Shown here one piece after another: positions 45,354 to 54,860 of a stretch of DNA of 64,000 nucleotides. The position numbers and the translations under genes were made by a program. Below the pieces are notes generated by a model. The model saw nothing but the letters and a program-made list of their open reading frames with translations, was not told the origin of the DNA and made no database searches. The stretch comes from Bdellovibrio bacteriovorus (GTDB lineage: Bacteria; Bdellovibrionota; Bdellovibrionia; Bdellovibrionales; Bdellovibrionaceae): positions 3,658,001-3,722,000 of the forward strand of contig NZ_CP020946.1 of NCBI RefSeq assembly GCF_002208115.1, given 5' to 3'. Positions within the stretch are counted from its first letter, which is position 1; the number at the start of each line of letters is the position of its first letter.

Positions 45354-45659
45354 ATGAAAAGACTCTTGGTTCTTTCCATCTTGCTGACCCTGGGCTTCTC
45401 CTTTGCGGGAACGGCCTCTGCTGACGAAAATGCCAACCGCCCGGTAAACCCTGGCGAAGACCCGAATGAAGCCTTCAGATCGTCTCCTTTTGAGGCGACG
45501 ACATCGGCTTTGGGTGACTGCCGTGAGTGTATCGCCTACCGTACCGGCGCCACCACGGGCAAAGGCTCCCGTCGCCATGACGACACTGTTTCCAGAGAAA
45601 TCAAAGGCTCCAGCGCGACGCCCGGTGGATCTGAGAAATCCGGCACCGGAAGACAGTAA
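45354..45659 (+). CDS. hit: Host-interaction protein (hit, Bd0108-like), wild-type allele
   Basis: 101 residues. A signal peptide (about 1-23, cleaved after TASA) is followed by a short hydrophilic, Gly/Ser/Thr/Arg-rich mature part with a Cys pair (DCRECIAYRTGA). Two copies of CAAAGGCTCC at 45560-45569 and 45602-45611 are exactly 42 bp apart. Recombination between them would remove 14 codons in frame; this deletion is the lesion repeatedly described in host-independent B. bacteriovorus. Both copies are present here. A strong terminator follows. AAGGAG lies 10 nt upstream of the ATG. It is 15 bp after the RHS gene, so the two are co-expressed. Confidence 0.9.
   Translation: MKRLLVLSILLTLGFSFAGTASADENANRPVNPGEDPNEAFRSSPFEATTSALGDCRECIAYRTGATTGKGSRRHDDTVSREIKGSSATPGGSEKSGTGRQ
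45560..45611 (+). repeat. 10-bp direct repeats, 42 bp apart, inside the hit gene
   Basis: Copies of CAAAGGCTCC occupy 45560-45569 and 45602-45611. Their 42-bp offset equals the size of the recurrent hit deletion in host-independent isolates, marking a slippage or recombination hot spot. Confidence 0.95.
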
Positions 45660-45696
45660 TCCCATCTGTCTAGAAACCTGACACTCGCCTTACACA

Positions 45697-45730
45697 AAAG
45701 GGCTTTGGACATCCAAAGCCCTTTCTTTTT
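45697..45730 (+). terminator. Strong terminator after the hit gene
   Basis: A 12-bp stem (AAAGGGCTTTGG/CCAAAGCCCTTT, loop ACAT) is followed by a T-rich stretch. It ends the Tad-hit transcript. Confidence 0.92.
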
Positions 45731-45750
45731 GCCCTGAAACCCTCCGAATT

Positions 45751-45765
45751 GTCTCACCCTGAGAC
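45751..45765. promoter_or_regulatory. Perfect 6-bp-arm palindrome, operator-like
   Basis: GTCTCA-CCC-TGAGAC lies about 84 bp before a small secreted protein gene. It matches a near-palindrome at 8275-8291. A regulator is not known. Confidence 0.4.
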
Positions 45766-45848
45766 GAAAACTCTGGCACACGCGATGCAATAGACCTCAT
45801 TGAGTTCTTAATGATGTTTTTAAGTGTGTAAGAAAGAAGGAGAGTTTT

Positions 45849-46049
45849 ATGAAGAAAATCGTACAAGCCACTATTGCTATGTCTTTGATCGCCTCTGTGG
45901 CAATGGCAAACACGGGTGTTTCTTGCAAAAACAACAGCGGAAGCGGTCGTCATTCCTCGACAGCGTTCAAGCAGGAGTTCAAAGCGAAGGTTGCTAAAGA
46001 CACTTCGACGAAGACTTCCAAAGAGAAAACAAGCAAAGGCTGGAACTAA
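45849..46049 (+). CDS. Small secreted Lys/Ser/Thr-rich protein
   Basis: 66 residues: a signal peptide (MKKIVQATIAMSLIASVAMA) and a 46-residue mature part with one Cys, rich in Lys, Ser and Thr. AAGGAG stands 6 nt before the ATG. It is monocistronic: a palindrome upstream and a strong hairpin with T-run downstream frame it. No family is recognised. Its position right after the hit locus makes it a candidate for surface or predation roles (inference only). Confidence 0.78.
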   Translation: MKKIVQATIAMSLIASVAMANTGVSCKNNSGSGRHSSTAFKQEFKAKVAKDTSTKTSKEKTSKGWN

Positions 46050-46085
46050 TCCACGCGCTTTGGCTTGAATTGAATATGCCCCCTA

Positions 46086-46142
46086 GGGAGAGTGACTATC
46101 CCCCCTTACAGTCGCTCTCCCTTCCCCTTTTTTAAAAAAGGG
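46086..46142. terminator. Terminators between convergent genes
   Basis: A 12-bp stem (GGGAGAGTGACT/AGTCGCTCTCCC, one G-T pair) ends the plus-strand gene. A second perfect palindrome CCCTTTTTTAAAAAAGGG at 46125-46142 serves the minus-strand transcript that converges. Confidence 0.8.
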
Positions 46143-46151
46143 CAGGGTGAA

Positions 46152-46412
46152 CTAGCGAATCGCTTTTTCGTGAGCGCCTTCCTGGAATCCGTCCACCGTG
46201 CTGGCCACGCCATCACCCAAGGAACGACCCAGATTTCTGATCGCCATGGCACCACCAGCGGCCGCACTTTGAATATACTGAGACACCGTGGATTTCTGCA
46301 ACCAGCGGAAAGAATGAGATTCAATCGAATCGCCGCCCACTTTCACCTGCATCAAAACAATCAGCAAGGCTGTCGCAGCAAAGCACTTCAATACAAATTT
46401 AAGTTCTTCCAT
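46152..46412 (-). CDS. Small membrane-anchored protein after a response regulator
   Basis: 86 residues with an N-terminal hydrophobic helix (FVLKCFAATALLIVLMQV) and a Gly/Ala/Ser-containing amphipathic rest (SAAAGGAMAIRNLGRSLGDGV). No family is recognised. Its start lies 14 bp inside the end of the CheY-like gene, so the two are translationally linked. Possibly a membrane output or interaction partner of the regulator (inference). Confidence 0.72.
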   Translation of the reverse strand: MEELKFVLKCFAATALLIVLMQVKVGGDSIESHSFRWLQKSTVSQYIQSAAAGGAMAIRNLGRSLGDGVASTVDGFQEGAHEKAIR

Positions 46413-46791
46413 GAGTCGATTCTCCCAGATGCGGTAATACTTTTGTGATTTCTTTTAAAAGCTGTTCTTTGCTGAATGGTTTTGGCAGATAGGCATCAAA
46501 GCCCGCCTCGAAGGCTTTCTGCACCAGAGCTTCCTGATCGATTGTGGAGCAGCCGATGATTTTGATATCTGGATGAAGCTCTTTCAGAATCTTTGCTGTT
46601 TCGATGCCGTTACGAAGCGGCATGACCATATCCAAAAATACCAGATCGGGCAGTGTGGCTGAAACCAGCTCTACCGCCTCGTCCCCGTTGGCAGCTTCGC
46701 CGACGCACAGGCCCCCTTCCGAGGTCACAATATTTTTGATAAGTTCACGCAAGAAGGCGGCATCATCAATTACAGCAAAACGAATCTTCAT
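46399..46791 (-). CDS. CheY-like single-domain response regulator
   Basis: 130 residues, a lone receiver domain: acidic pair VIDDAAF, phosphoacceptor LVFLDMVMP (Asp about 54), Ser/Thr switch IIGCSTID, Lys YLPKPFS. There is no output domain. Such proteins work in chemotaxis or phosphorelay by protein contact. It is coupled to a small membrane protein gene. Confidence 0.92.
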   Translation of the reverse strand: MKIRFAVIDDAAFLRELIKNIVTSEGGLCVGEAANGDEAVELVSATLPDLVFLDMVMPLRNGIETAKILKELHPDIKIIGCSTIDQEALVQKAFEAGFDAYLPKPFSKEQLLKEITKVLPHLGESTHGRT

Positions 46792-46833
46792 ACCGCCAGT
46801 ATAGAATTTAGCAGGCTTTTTTGTGAGTGGATT

Positions 46834-48015
46834 TTAGTGACCCCAACGATAGCCCAGTGAGAACATATAAAGCGAATTGGTCACGCTGACATTGTTCGGA
46901 GTCAAACCTGTACCAGGGTCTGGCAAACTGGCGGGACCGTCAAAGACGTTTCTTTCAGTCGAAGCACCCAGGCTCCAGATCATCTGGCTTTCGCGGGTGA
47001 ATTTCCATTCCCCACCTACATCAAGGCCAATGCGCACACTTTCTTCGCCTGCACCGGATTGGATATTGGCACCCGTCGCACCTTCAGAGTGTTGCAGACG
47101 CGGGAAGAAGCTTCCCCCCAGTGTCCAGGCATAGTTCGCCGACACAGGAATCCGCGCTTTCAACCCCACACCCAGCCCTTGTGTTTTCAGACGAGCACGG
47201 GAGGTGTTATCACTGGGAACCGTCATCTTGTTATCACTGAACAACAACGAAAATTCCAATGAATTGGATTTACGGGAAACGCCGAAGAATTTACGGAAGT
47301 TCAGACCCAGATCAACAAACTCATACTTTGCCGAAACGCGGGACTGATCTGCATCGATAGAGTCCACATCCGCCGCAAACGAGAACAAAATCTGTCCGCT
47401 CACACCAATCAACGGCGTAAACCAAACGTTCGTGCGAATCTTTAGAGCATTAAAGAAACTCTGATAATCCCGGAACGTATAATTGGACTGCGAATCGTTG
47501 TATGCCACCACGGGCATCACGTCCAGCTCCAGACGGTTGTTGCGGATGTCATCTTCGTGGATTTGCTCGCGATAGAAATCAAAAATTTTGGAGGCTTTAT
47601 CAGAGAAAAGGCTTTCTGCCTGCTCACTGATGGTGGGTTCCTCGACTTCAGGCGAGGTTTCTGCACCCGTCACTTTCGGAGCGGCTGCGGGCACGACTGG
47701 AGTCGCCGCTGCTGCCTGAGCTTCGGCCGCAGCTTTGACTTCAGCTTCTTTCTTCGCAGCCAGTTCCTTTTCCTTCTTTTCAGCTTCGGCTTTTTTCTCG
47801 GCCTCAAGCTCGCTGGTCTTCAGTGTTCTGACAGCGACACCCTCGGAATCTGTGATCACCGGAGTCGCTTCTGCTTCAGATGCCGGACTGCGCTTGTTGG
47901 CCTTGCGAACCTCATAGCGTCCTGAAGAAAAACCCTCCAGACCCACTTGGGCTGATGCCGGATAAGCTGAAGCAAAAAGAGCTGCAAAAATCAGAAAGGA
48001 AAATGAAGACTTCAT
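46834..48015 (-). CDS. Outer-membrane barrel-like protein with Lys/Glu/Ala-rich stalk
   Basis: 393 residues. The signal peptide ends ASAQ, then comes a helical Lys/Glu/Ala repeat region (about 65-115, EAEKKAEAEKKEKELAAKKEAEVKAAAE, a coiled-coil-type stalk) and a C-terminal half of amphipathic beta strands ending SLYMFSLGYRWGH. This suggests an outer-membrane beta barrel anchored near a coiled coil. No family is recognised. It is divergent from another barrel-like gene. The region 46792-46833 holds nothing else. Confidence 0.78.
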   Translation of the reverse strand: MKSSFSFLIFAALFASAYPASAQVGLEGFSSGRYEVRKANKRSPASEAEATPVITDSEGVAVRTLKTSELEAEKKAEAEKKEKELAAKKEAEVKAAAEAQAAAATPVVPAAAPKVTGAETSPEVEEPTISEQAESLFSDKASKIFDFYREQIHEDDIRNNRLELDVMPVVAYNDSQSNYTFRDYQSFFNALKIRTNVWFTPLIGVSGQILFSFAADVDSIDADQSRVSAKYEFVDLGLNFRKFFGVSRKSNSLEFSLLFSDNKMTVPSDNTSRARLKTQGLGVGLKARIPVSANYAWTLGGSFFPRLQHSEGATGANIQSGAGEESVRIGLDVGGEWKFTRESQMIWSLGASTERNVFDGPASLPDPGTGLTPNNVSVTNSLYMFSLGYRWGH

Positions 48016-48092
48016 AAGAAATCTTTCGGCTTTCGGTCCGTATTACTTGACGCCAAATTGACCTGTTTTAAGAGGCAGTGCAGAATAAATTT

Positions 48093-49679
48093 ATGAAATC
48101 ATTCTTCCTAGGTTCTCTCTTCGTCGCGTCCTGTTTCATTTCAATCAGTCCGACTGCGTGGGCCCAGACCAATGCCCAGAACGTCTATGTCAGTGCTGCC
48201 GACCAAGATCTTGCGATTAAATCCATCGTGCTGGTTCCAACCACCGACAACGTGGGTGGTATCTACGCAAAACCTGCCGAAGAAGAACTTAGAAATCTTT
48301 TGAACGAAGACAAGCAATGGTCTTTGTCCAACTTCCCAAAAGATCTGAAAATCAAATCTGAAACTTTGGATGAAAATCCATCCGAAGTTCAAACCGTTCT
48401 GCAATCCACGCAAAGCGAAGCGGCCCTGACCTCGAAAATCATTCGTGGTCCGCGTGGGATTTCCATCACCCTGACTCTGTTTGTGGGCCGTGAAGGCCTG
48501 CCGCTGCTGCAGGAATCCCTGAATGACTACAAGGGTTTTGAAACCGCCGAGATCAAAAATGAAGTTCGTCGCCTGTTTGAAAACCTGAAGTACCGCATGC
48601 CTTTCCGCGCCACTATTCTAAGCCGCCGGGGCCAGCAAGTGACCCTGAATCTGGGCAGCAACTATGGTCTTAAACCTGACAGCCGTGTATCGGTGGTTCA
48701 GATCATCAAGATCAACCGTCATCCAAAACTAAAGTTCATGGTCAGCACCGAAAAAGAGGTTCTGGGCCGCGTGAAACTTTTCAAAGTGGAACCGTTCATG
48801 AGCTTTGGTTACGTCGAAATGGAAAAAGATCCGGGCGTGATCACCGTCGGCTCCAAAGTGATGCCGGATGAGTTTGTAAAATACTCAACCCCGGTCACCA
48901 CACCTTCCGGAAAAGTCCTGCAAGATATCAGCACCCGCCCGGACAAGGACGTGGCGTTTGGCGAAGAGCCCACCGAATGGCTGCCGACAATGCCTCCGCA
49001 GTTCGGTAAGGTGGAATTGATGGCGGGCTTTGGCAACTACACCCAAAACACCAGCCTGACGACACCAGAGTCGGTGAGTGGCAGCAACAACTTCGCTCCG
49101 AACATTTTGGTGCGTGGTGAGCTGTGGCTGAATCCGGAATGGTACATGGGCGTTCACCTGCGCCAGTCTGTGTTTTCGATTGATAACAACCAGGCCGGAA
49201 GCTCCCCTTCGTCTTTGAACATGTCTGTGGGGCAATACGGCGTGAATGCGGGCTACAACTTCCTGCTGACCAATGACTTCTTTGGACCGAAGCTTCAAAT
49301 CGGTGCGGGTTACATGACCACAAAGTTCACTGTGGATGGCAGCACGCCCACCACCTTCACCAGCATGGACTATAGCGGCTTCTTAATCAGCCTGGCCGGT
49401 CAGTTCCCCCTGTCTGAGGAAATCCCGGTGGATATCGGCGGACGCTTTGATTTCTATATGAATCCCGGCATGAGCGAATCCCAGGACAGCGGTTCAGGAT
49501 CTGACAGCAAGATCAATTCCTTCAGCTTCTTTATGGATTATAAAATGAAAACGCGCTTTAAGATCCGCGGCGAGCTGATGATTGAAAACTACAGCACGGA
49601 TTTCTCAGGAGCCACCCGCGCCACCAGCACCAGTCACAAGATGACGACGTTGTTCGGTGGGGTTCAGTACCTGTTCTAA
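48093..49679 (+). CDS. Outer-membrane protein with C-terminal beta barrel
   Basis: 528 residues from ATG 48093 (a GTG at 48078 is also possible). The signal peptide ends AWAQ. An N-terminal globular domain (about 40-270, with a LSRRGQQVTLNLGSNYGLKPDSRVSVVQI stretch resembling flagellar/FlgT-type tail domains) leads to a C-terminal barrel of alternating strands ending in the OMP-like aromatic residue (GGVQYLF). Its role is unknown. It is divergent from the stalk-barrel gene and ends at a bidirectional terminator. Confidence 0.8.
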   Translation: MKSFFLGSLFVASCFISISPTAWAQTNAQNVYVSAADQDLAIKSIVLVPTTDNVGGIYAKPAEEELRNLLNEDKQWSLSNFPKDLKIKSETLDENPSEVQTVLQSTQSEAALTSKIIRGPRGISITLTLFVGREGLPLLQESLNDYKGFETAEIKNEVRRLFENLKYRMPFRATILSRRGQQVTLNLGSNYGLKPDSRVSVVQIIKINRHPKLKFMVSTEKEVLGRVKLFKVEPFMSFGYVEMEKDPGVITVGSKVMPDEFVKYSTPVTTPSGKVLQDISTRPDKDVAFGEEPTEWLPTMPPQFGKVELMAGFGNYTQNTSLTTPESVSGSNNFAPNILVRGELWLNPEWYMGVHLRQSVFSIDNNQAGSSPSSLNMSVGQYGVNAGYNFLLTNDFFGPKLQIGAGYMTTKFTVDGSTPTTFTSMDYSGFLISLAGQFPLSEEIPVDIGGRFDFYMNPGMSESQDSGSGSDSKINSFSFFMDYKMKTRFKIRGELMIENYSTDFSGATRATSTSHKMTTLFGGVQYLF

Positions 49680-49680
49680 A

Positions 49681-49715
49681 AAAAAGCCTGGGTTTAGAGC
49701 CCAGGCTTTTTTGTT
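49681..49715. terminator. Bidirectional terminator between OMP gene and groEL
   Basis: AGCCTGGG-TTTAGA-CCCAGGCT is flanked by A-run and T-run, usable on both strands. Two more hairpins at 49727-49778 (CCCGCC..GGCGGG and ATTAGCC-GTA-GGCTAAT) lie after groEL without T-runs. Confidence 0.88.
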
Positions 49716-49782
49716 TTTAGCAGTAACCCGCCTTCGCTGATAGCTTCGGCGGGTGCAATCGATTAGCCGTAGGCTAATCTGA

Positions 49783-51435
<1,653 letters not shown>

Positions 51436-51455
51436 TTACTTATTGATAAAAAGAA

Positions 51456-51767
51456 TTAGTTGAATACGCCCAGGATGTCTTCTTCGCGCATCATCAGGTA
51501 TTCTGCGCCATCCAGTTTCAATTCAGTTCCTGCGTATTTTCCGAAAAGAACTTTATCGCCAACTTTAACTTCCAATGGAAGGATCTTGCCATCTTCAGTT
51601 ACGCGGCCTTTACCGCCTTTACCAGTCGCGATGATTTCGCCTTTTTGTGGTTTTTCTTTTGCAGTGTCAGGAATGAAAAGACCGCCAGCGGTTTTTTCTT
51701 CTTCCGCCATTCTGCGAACTAGAATTCTGTCATGAAGTGGGCGAACGCCAATTTCGTTCTTAGCCAT
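51456..51767 (-). CDS. groS: Co-chaperonin GroES
   Basis: 103 residues with the family features [38 protein letters not shown], the mobile loop and [34 protein letters not shown]. It caps GroEL. GGAGG precedes the ATG. The promoter is seen upstream with a palindrome near the transcription start; no CIRCE element is present. Confidence 0.98.
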   Translation of the reverse strand: MAKNEIGVRPLHDRILVRRMAEEEKTAGGLFIPDTAKEKPQKGEIIATGKGGKGRVTEDGKILPLEVKVGDKVLFGKYAGTELKLDGAEYLMMREEDILGVFN

Positions 51768-51794
51768 TGTGAGCCTCCGTTTAAAACTCGTTTT

Positions 51795-51809
51795 TATAGA
51801 ATTTCTATA
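51795..51809. promoter_or_regulatory. Palindrome at the groES transcription start
   Basis: TATAGA-ATT-TCTATA has 6-bp perfect arms and sits just downstream of the predicted -10, where a repressor could block transcription. It is not CIRCE. Function unproven. Confidence 0.45.
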
Positions 51810-51816
51810 CGGAAGC

Positions 51817-51845
51817 TAATATGAATCGGCTGTGGAAAGAGTCAA
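51817..51845 (-). promoter_or_regulatory. Sigma-70-type promoter of groES-groEL
   Basis: On the minus strand TTGACT (51845-51840), a 17-bp spacer and ATATTA (51822-51817) give a good housekeeping promoter. No sigma-32-type element was seen. Confidence 0.65.
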
Positions 51846-51925
51846 GGTCGGGCGCCCAATTTTCCTGAATGAAACGCTTTGGCGCGCCGAATAAAGATTA
51901 AGACTTATTTAGAATTTTCGAGGGC

Positions 51926-52432
51926 TTATTTAACGCCGTCTTTTCCGAAGTTATTCGCACTGGCCGGAAGGTCCGAAGAATGCGCCCCGAACACAGAGTT
52001 CGCATAGGCCGTCATCAGCTCCGCCACCTCTTCCGGGGACAGTTTGCCGGCCACTTCGTTGAAGGCGGTCTTTTTATCCTGAACCTTCGTAAGATAACCC
52101 ACGAAATAGTCCGTCACGGAAAGGTCTTTAGCGACCTCAAGGTCATAGATTTCCTCACGAAGTTCGCGTTCCAGCTTTTCCACAGAGATATCCTGAGAAG
52201 CCACCGCCTCCAAACCCGCGCGGTGAGCCATGTTGGGGTCCGTTCCGCCCGCAGCCAGGCGGATGCCTTTGCGGGCATCGATCTGGGACTTCAAAGTTGT
52301 GACTTTGACCTGAGCCTGTTGAACTCTTTCGGTTTTCCACTCCCGATAGCTCTTTACTTCGGCGCCCGCTTTCATAGTGAAAGTCGTCAGGCTCCAAAAG
52401 GCGATAAGGGGCAGATATTTAATAAGGCGCAT
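51926..52432 (-). CDS. Secreted protein of unknown function, helical
   Basis: 168 residues from ATG 52432, with GGAGG 4 nt upstream; the longer in-frame opening is not supported. The signal peptide runs to about residue 23 (MKAGA). The body is Lys/Glu-rich and predicted helical or coiled (REWKTERVQQAQVKVTTLKSQIDARKG, SVEKLERELREEIYDLEVAKDLS). No family is recognised. It is 170 bp from the next gene upstream, with a TTTGTCTC motif on the minus strand near 52553. Confidence 0.78.
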   Translation of the reverse strand: MRLIKYLPLIAFWSLTTFTMKAGAEVKSYREWKTERVQQAQVKVTTLKSQIDARKGIRLAAGGTDPNMAHRAGLEAVASQDISVEKLERELREEIYDLEVAKDLSVTDYFVGYLTKVQDKKTAFNEVAGKLSPEEVAELMTAYANSVFGAHSSDLPASANNFGKDGVK

Positions 52433-52626
52433 GAGTCCTCCAGCAGACGTCCGATAATTCCAAGTCCCCATAATACAAAGGCTATGCCCGGCGAAAGATG
52501 GCTCATTTGCAATATAAACGATTTGGACCCCGAAATGAGGCCCTTTTGGGTCACTTTGAGACAAAATAGGCTTTACAGGAAATTGATACAAAGACGGGGC
52601 CGGAAAGGGCCCCGGAGGCTGGCGAC

Positions 52627-53739
52627 CTATAACGGCTTGCTGAGTTTGATCAGGTCCTTGTGCAAAGTCTGCGCTTTCTTGTCGATGGACTTGGAAAAGT
52701 TCGGCGTCGTCAGTTTGAAAACCAACACCGCCATCATGAAGGCGGATTTGTCTTTATAGTTTTGCGCCAGCTCGCGTTTTGCCTTCAGCAATTCTTCGTC
52801 TTTTTGCAAAGTCTGAATCAGCTCCGTTGCTTTTGCATCTTTCAAAAGATCCTTCACCGATTTCACACCCTGATCGCGCAGCTTTAGCTCTTCATAGAAG
52901 GACTTGAGGTATTTGGCCTCTTGGTCGTCGACGGCCTTTCCCATAGTGGCCGCCGGATTTTTTGCACCCTTAATCTGATCAATCACTGCCGCGACCGGCT
53001 TTGCCCCTTCGCTCCAGTCAAAAGATCCATAACCTTCCGGATACAAAAGTTTGATCAGACCTGGAAAACCCACCAAGGCTGTTTCTTCGGAACTTTCTTC
53101 TTCAAGCTCTTCTTTGTTGAATTCAAACTTCCCGGATTTCAGCTCTGGCAGCAGCAACGCGGGGGTGAGCACCATCTCAAAGCGGAACTCTTTTTCCAGA
53201 TGCGCTGAAGGACTCCAGTCCTTGATGTTGCGTTTTAATTCGGACAGCTTCGCGCGATCATCGTCACTCATGTTTTCTTTGGAAAGTTTCGCCATTTCTG
53301 TCAGAGAATCTTTCAACAGCGCCATGCCGATCTGCCCGGTGATCAATGGCATTTCACAGTTGCCGAAGTGCCACCACAAGTTTGCAAGTTTCAGACTTTG
53401 CTCCCAGGATTTTGCAGTGATCGCTTCGTCATTCAGTTTTTTGGAAATCTCCAAAAGCCCGGTCATCGGCAGCAACCCCGAAGCTGTTGTCGCCTGAAAA
53501 GCGGAGCACGTGGTGAAATCACCTTCTTCAGACAGTGCACGCAGGGACTGTTCTGGATTTTCCGAGGTCAGCGCTTTTTCCATGCGAAGATACAGGTCTT
53601 TGTCATTGGCGGCCGGAATTTCAAATTTCGCAGATTTTTTTAAGTGAGGATTGATGCCAGAAATGGATTCGTTAAAAACCGGAGCCGAAGCAAGAACCTG
53701 AATCGGAAGAATCAACACGCTGAAAATCCAAACCTTCAT
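52627..53739 (-). CDS. Secreted protein of unknown function
   Basis: 370 residues. The signal peptide MKVWIFSVLILPIQVLA precedes a largely helical body with acid-rich stretches (FNKEELEEESSEET) and Lys/Leu-rich C-terminal half (LLKDAKATELIQTLQKDEELLKAKRELAQNYKDK). Cysteines are few (CSAF, GNCEM). No motif identified. The start ATG has AAGGAG 8 nt upstream. It is preceded by the tRNA-Asn terminator and stands alone. Confidence 0.82.
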   Translation of the reverse strand: MKVWIFSVLILPIQVLASAPVFNESISGINPHLKKSAKFEIPAANDKDLYLRMEKALTSENPEQSLRALSEEGDFTTCSAFQATTASGLLPMTGLLEISKKLNDEAITAKSWEQSLKLANLWWHFGNCEMPLITGQIGMALLKDSLTEMAKLSKENMSDDDRAKLSELKRNIKDWSPSAHLEKEFRFEMVLTPALLLPELKSGKFEFNKEELEEESSEETALVGFPGLIKLLYPEGYGSFDWSEGAKPVAAVIDQIKGAKNPAATMGKAVDDQEAKYLKSFYEELKLRDQGVKSVKDLLKDAKATELIQTLQKDEELLKAKRELAQNYKDKSAFMMAVLVFKLTTPNFSKSIDKKAQTLHKDLIKLSKPL

Positions 53740-53796
53740 GGCAAACTCCTTTTAGGAGATTCCATGCTATCGAATTTTACAGGGGGTAAAAATAAA

Positions 53797-53823
53797 AAAA
53801 CCAAGTCTTATGGACTTGGTTTT
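53797..53823 (-). terminator. Terminator after tRNA-Asn
   Basis: An 11-bp stem (AAAACCAAGTC/GACTTGGTTTT) with a 5-nt loop is followed on the minus strand by a run of T. It lies 23 bp past the tRNA end. Confidence 0.85.
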
Positions 53824-53845
53824 CTTAATCACAATCTAAAAAGAT

Positions 53846-53921
53846 TGGCTCAGAAGGAGGGACTCGAACCCCCGACCCAGCGGTTAACAGCCGCTTGCTC
53901 TACCGACTGAGCTACTTCTGA
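53846..53921 (-). tRNA. tRNA-Asn (GTT)
   Basis: A 76-nt cloverleaf on the minus strand: acceptor TCAGAAG/CTTCTGA, D-loop AGCTCAGTCGGTAGAGC, anticodon stem AGCGG/CCGCT with loop CTGTTAA (anticodon GTT), T-loop GGTTCGAGTCC, discriminator G, and an encoded CCA end. Confidence 0.97.
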
Positions 53922-53978
53922 ACTCGGTGAAGGGCTAAATTAGCGGCTTTGGGCGGTTCTTGTCAAACAGAAATAATC

Positions 53979-54434
53979 TTAAGGGACTGCAAGCCGATCC
54001 AAAGCCTTGGAAAGCATCGGAGAGCTAAAAGGCATCCCTTTGACGCGGAAAACCGGCTTTCCCGGAACCTGCTCAAGGATCACAATCTCTCCAGAAGACG
54101 CCCCATGGGCCGCCAGGATCTTTTTAAATGAGCTTTCCTCGATCCCCTCCATAGAAAAGGCCCCCATCATGATTTCACAGACGGAACTGATGTCTTCAGG
54201 CTTTTCCAGGGTTTTAACAACGGCGCCGGCTTGATCAAAGATTTCCACTTTCGGGGCTTTTTCCGGGCACCAGTTCAGGGGGCGATAGTCACTGCCAATT
54301 AAAAGACCCAGCGCGCTTTGCGGGTCGGAAGCCTTGTCCTCTAAAGCGCCGCCATCCAGGGCCTTCATGCCATAGAAAACACCCACCAGAGCCAGAACCA
54401 TCATGCCGATTTTAAGATAAAACGTGCTTTTCAT
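53979..54434 (-). CDS. Membrane-anchored protein of unknown function
   Basis: 151 residues. A single N-terminal hydrophobic segment (IGMMVLALVGVFYGMKAL) is followed by a periplasmic-looking domain with two Cys (NWCPEKAPKVEIFDQAG.., VCEIMMGAF) resembling no family known to me. It lies between two tRNA genes on the same strand but with its own apparent start. Function not assigned. Confidence 0.75.
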   Translation of the reverse strand: MKSTFYLKIGMMVLALVGVFYGMKALDGGALEDKASDPQSALGLLIGSDYRPLNWCPEKAPKVEIFDQAGAVVKTLEKPEDISSVCEIMMGAFSMEGIEESSFKKILAAHGASSGEIVILEQVPGKPVFRVKGMPFSSPMLSKALDRLAVP

Positions 54435-54502
54435 CGCTCAAACGTAACTCGGCGAGTTGAAACTGGCTAGCTATAACATGGGAAGTAAAAAGAGAGAAAA
54501 AA

Positions 54503-54579
54503 TGGTGCACTCGAGAGGATTCGAACCTCTGACCACATGATTCGTAGTCATGTACTCTATCCAGCTGAGCTACGAGTGC
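54503..54579 (-). tRNA. tRNA-Arg (ACG)
   Basis: A 77-nt cloverleaf on the minus strand: acceptor GCACTCG/CGAGTGC, D-arm AGCTCAGCTGGATAGAGT, anticodon stem CATGA/TCATG with loop CTACGAA (anticodon ACG, read as ICG), T-arm AGAGGTTCGAATCCTCT, discriminator A, CCA encoded. The rest of 54435-54721 holds no other feature that I can support. Confidence 0.97.
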
Positions 54580-54721
54580 ACTGTGAAAGAGAAGTATAGA
54601 TAGACTGCGGCCAGGGAAAAATCAAGCATTCTTGATAATTTTACAAAAAGAGTCGAGGCAAGACCTTGATTAACGGGCTGGGCTATGGCAATTTGGATCC
54701 TCAGTCGAGAAAACCGACCGC

Positions 54722-54812
54722 GGAGAGGTGGGTGAGTGGCTGAAACCAAGCGTTTGCTAAATGCTCGTACACCAAAAGTGTACCGAGGGTTCGAATCCCT
54801 CCTTCTCCGCCA
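54722..54812 (+). tRNA. tRNA-Ser (GCT)
   Basis: A 91-nt class II tRNA with long variable arm (CGTACACC..GGTGTACCG type): acceptor GGAGAGG/CTTCTCC, anticodon stem AGCGT/ATGCT with loop TTGCTAA (anticodon GCT), T-arm GAGGGTTCGAATCCCTC, discriminator G, CCA encoded. Confidence 0.97.
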
Positions 54813-54815
54813 CTT

Positions 54816-54840
54816 AAACCTGCCTTCGAGCAGGTTTTTG
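54816..54840 (+). terminator. Terminator after tRNA-Ser
   Basis: AAACCTGC-CTTCGA-GCAGGTTTTT, an 8-bp stem followed by T residues directly after the tRNA. Confidence 0.85.
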
Positions 54841-54860
54841 TGTTTCTGGGCGTTACTTAT

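Noticed and set aside
45660-45848. A cyclic-di-GMP riboswitch close to the hit locus
   Set aside because: A highly expressed c-di-GMP riboswitch RNA is known in Bdellovibrio, so I looked for the conserved GEMM core here. I found only a terminator and a short palindrome.
51768-51925. CIRCE element or heat-shock sigma promoter before groES
   Set aside because: Neither TTAGCACTC-N9-GAGTGCTAA nor a CTTGAA/CCCCAT pair is present.
53644-53910. An 88-codon plus-strand frame over the tRNA-Asn region
   Set aside because: It crosses a terminator and the tRNA, and has no initiation signal.
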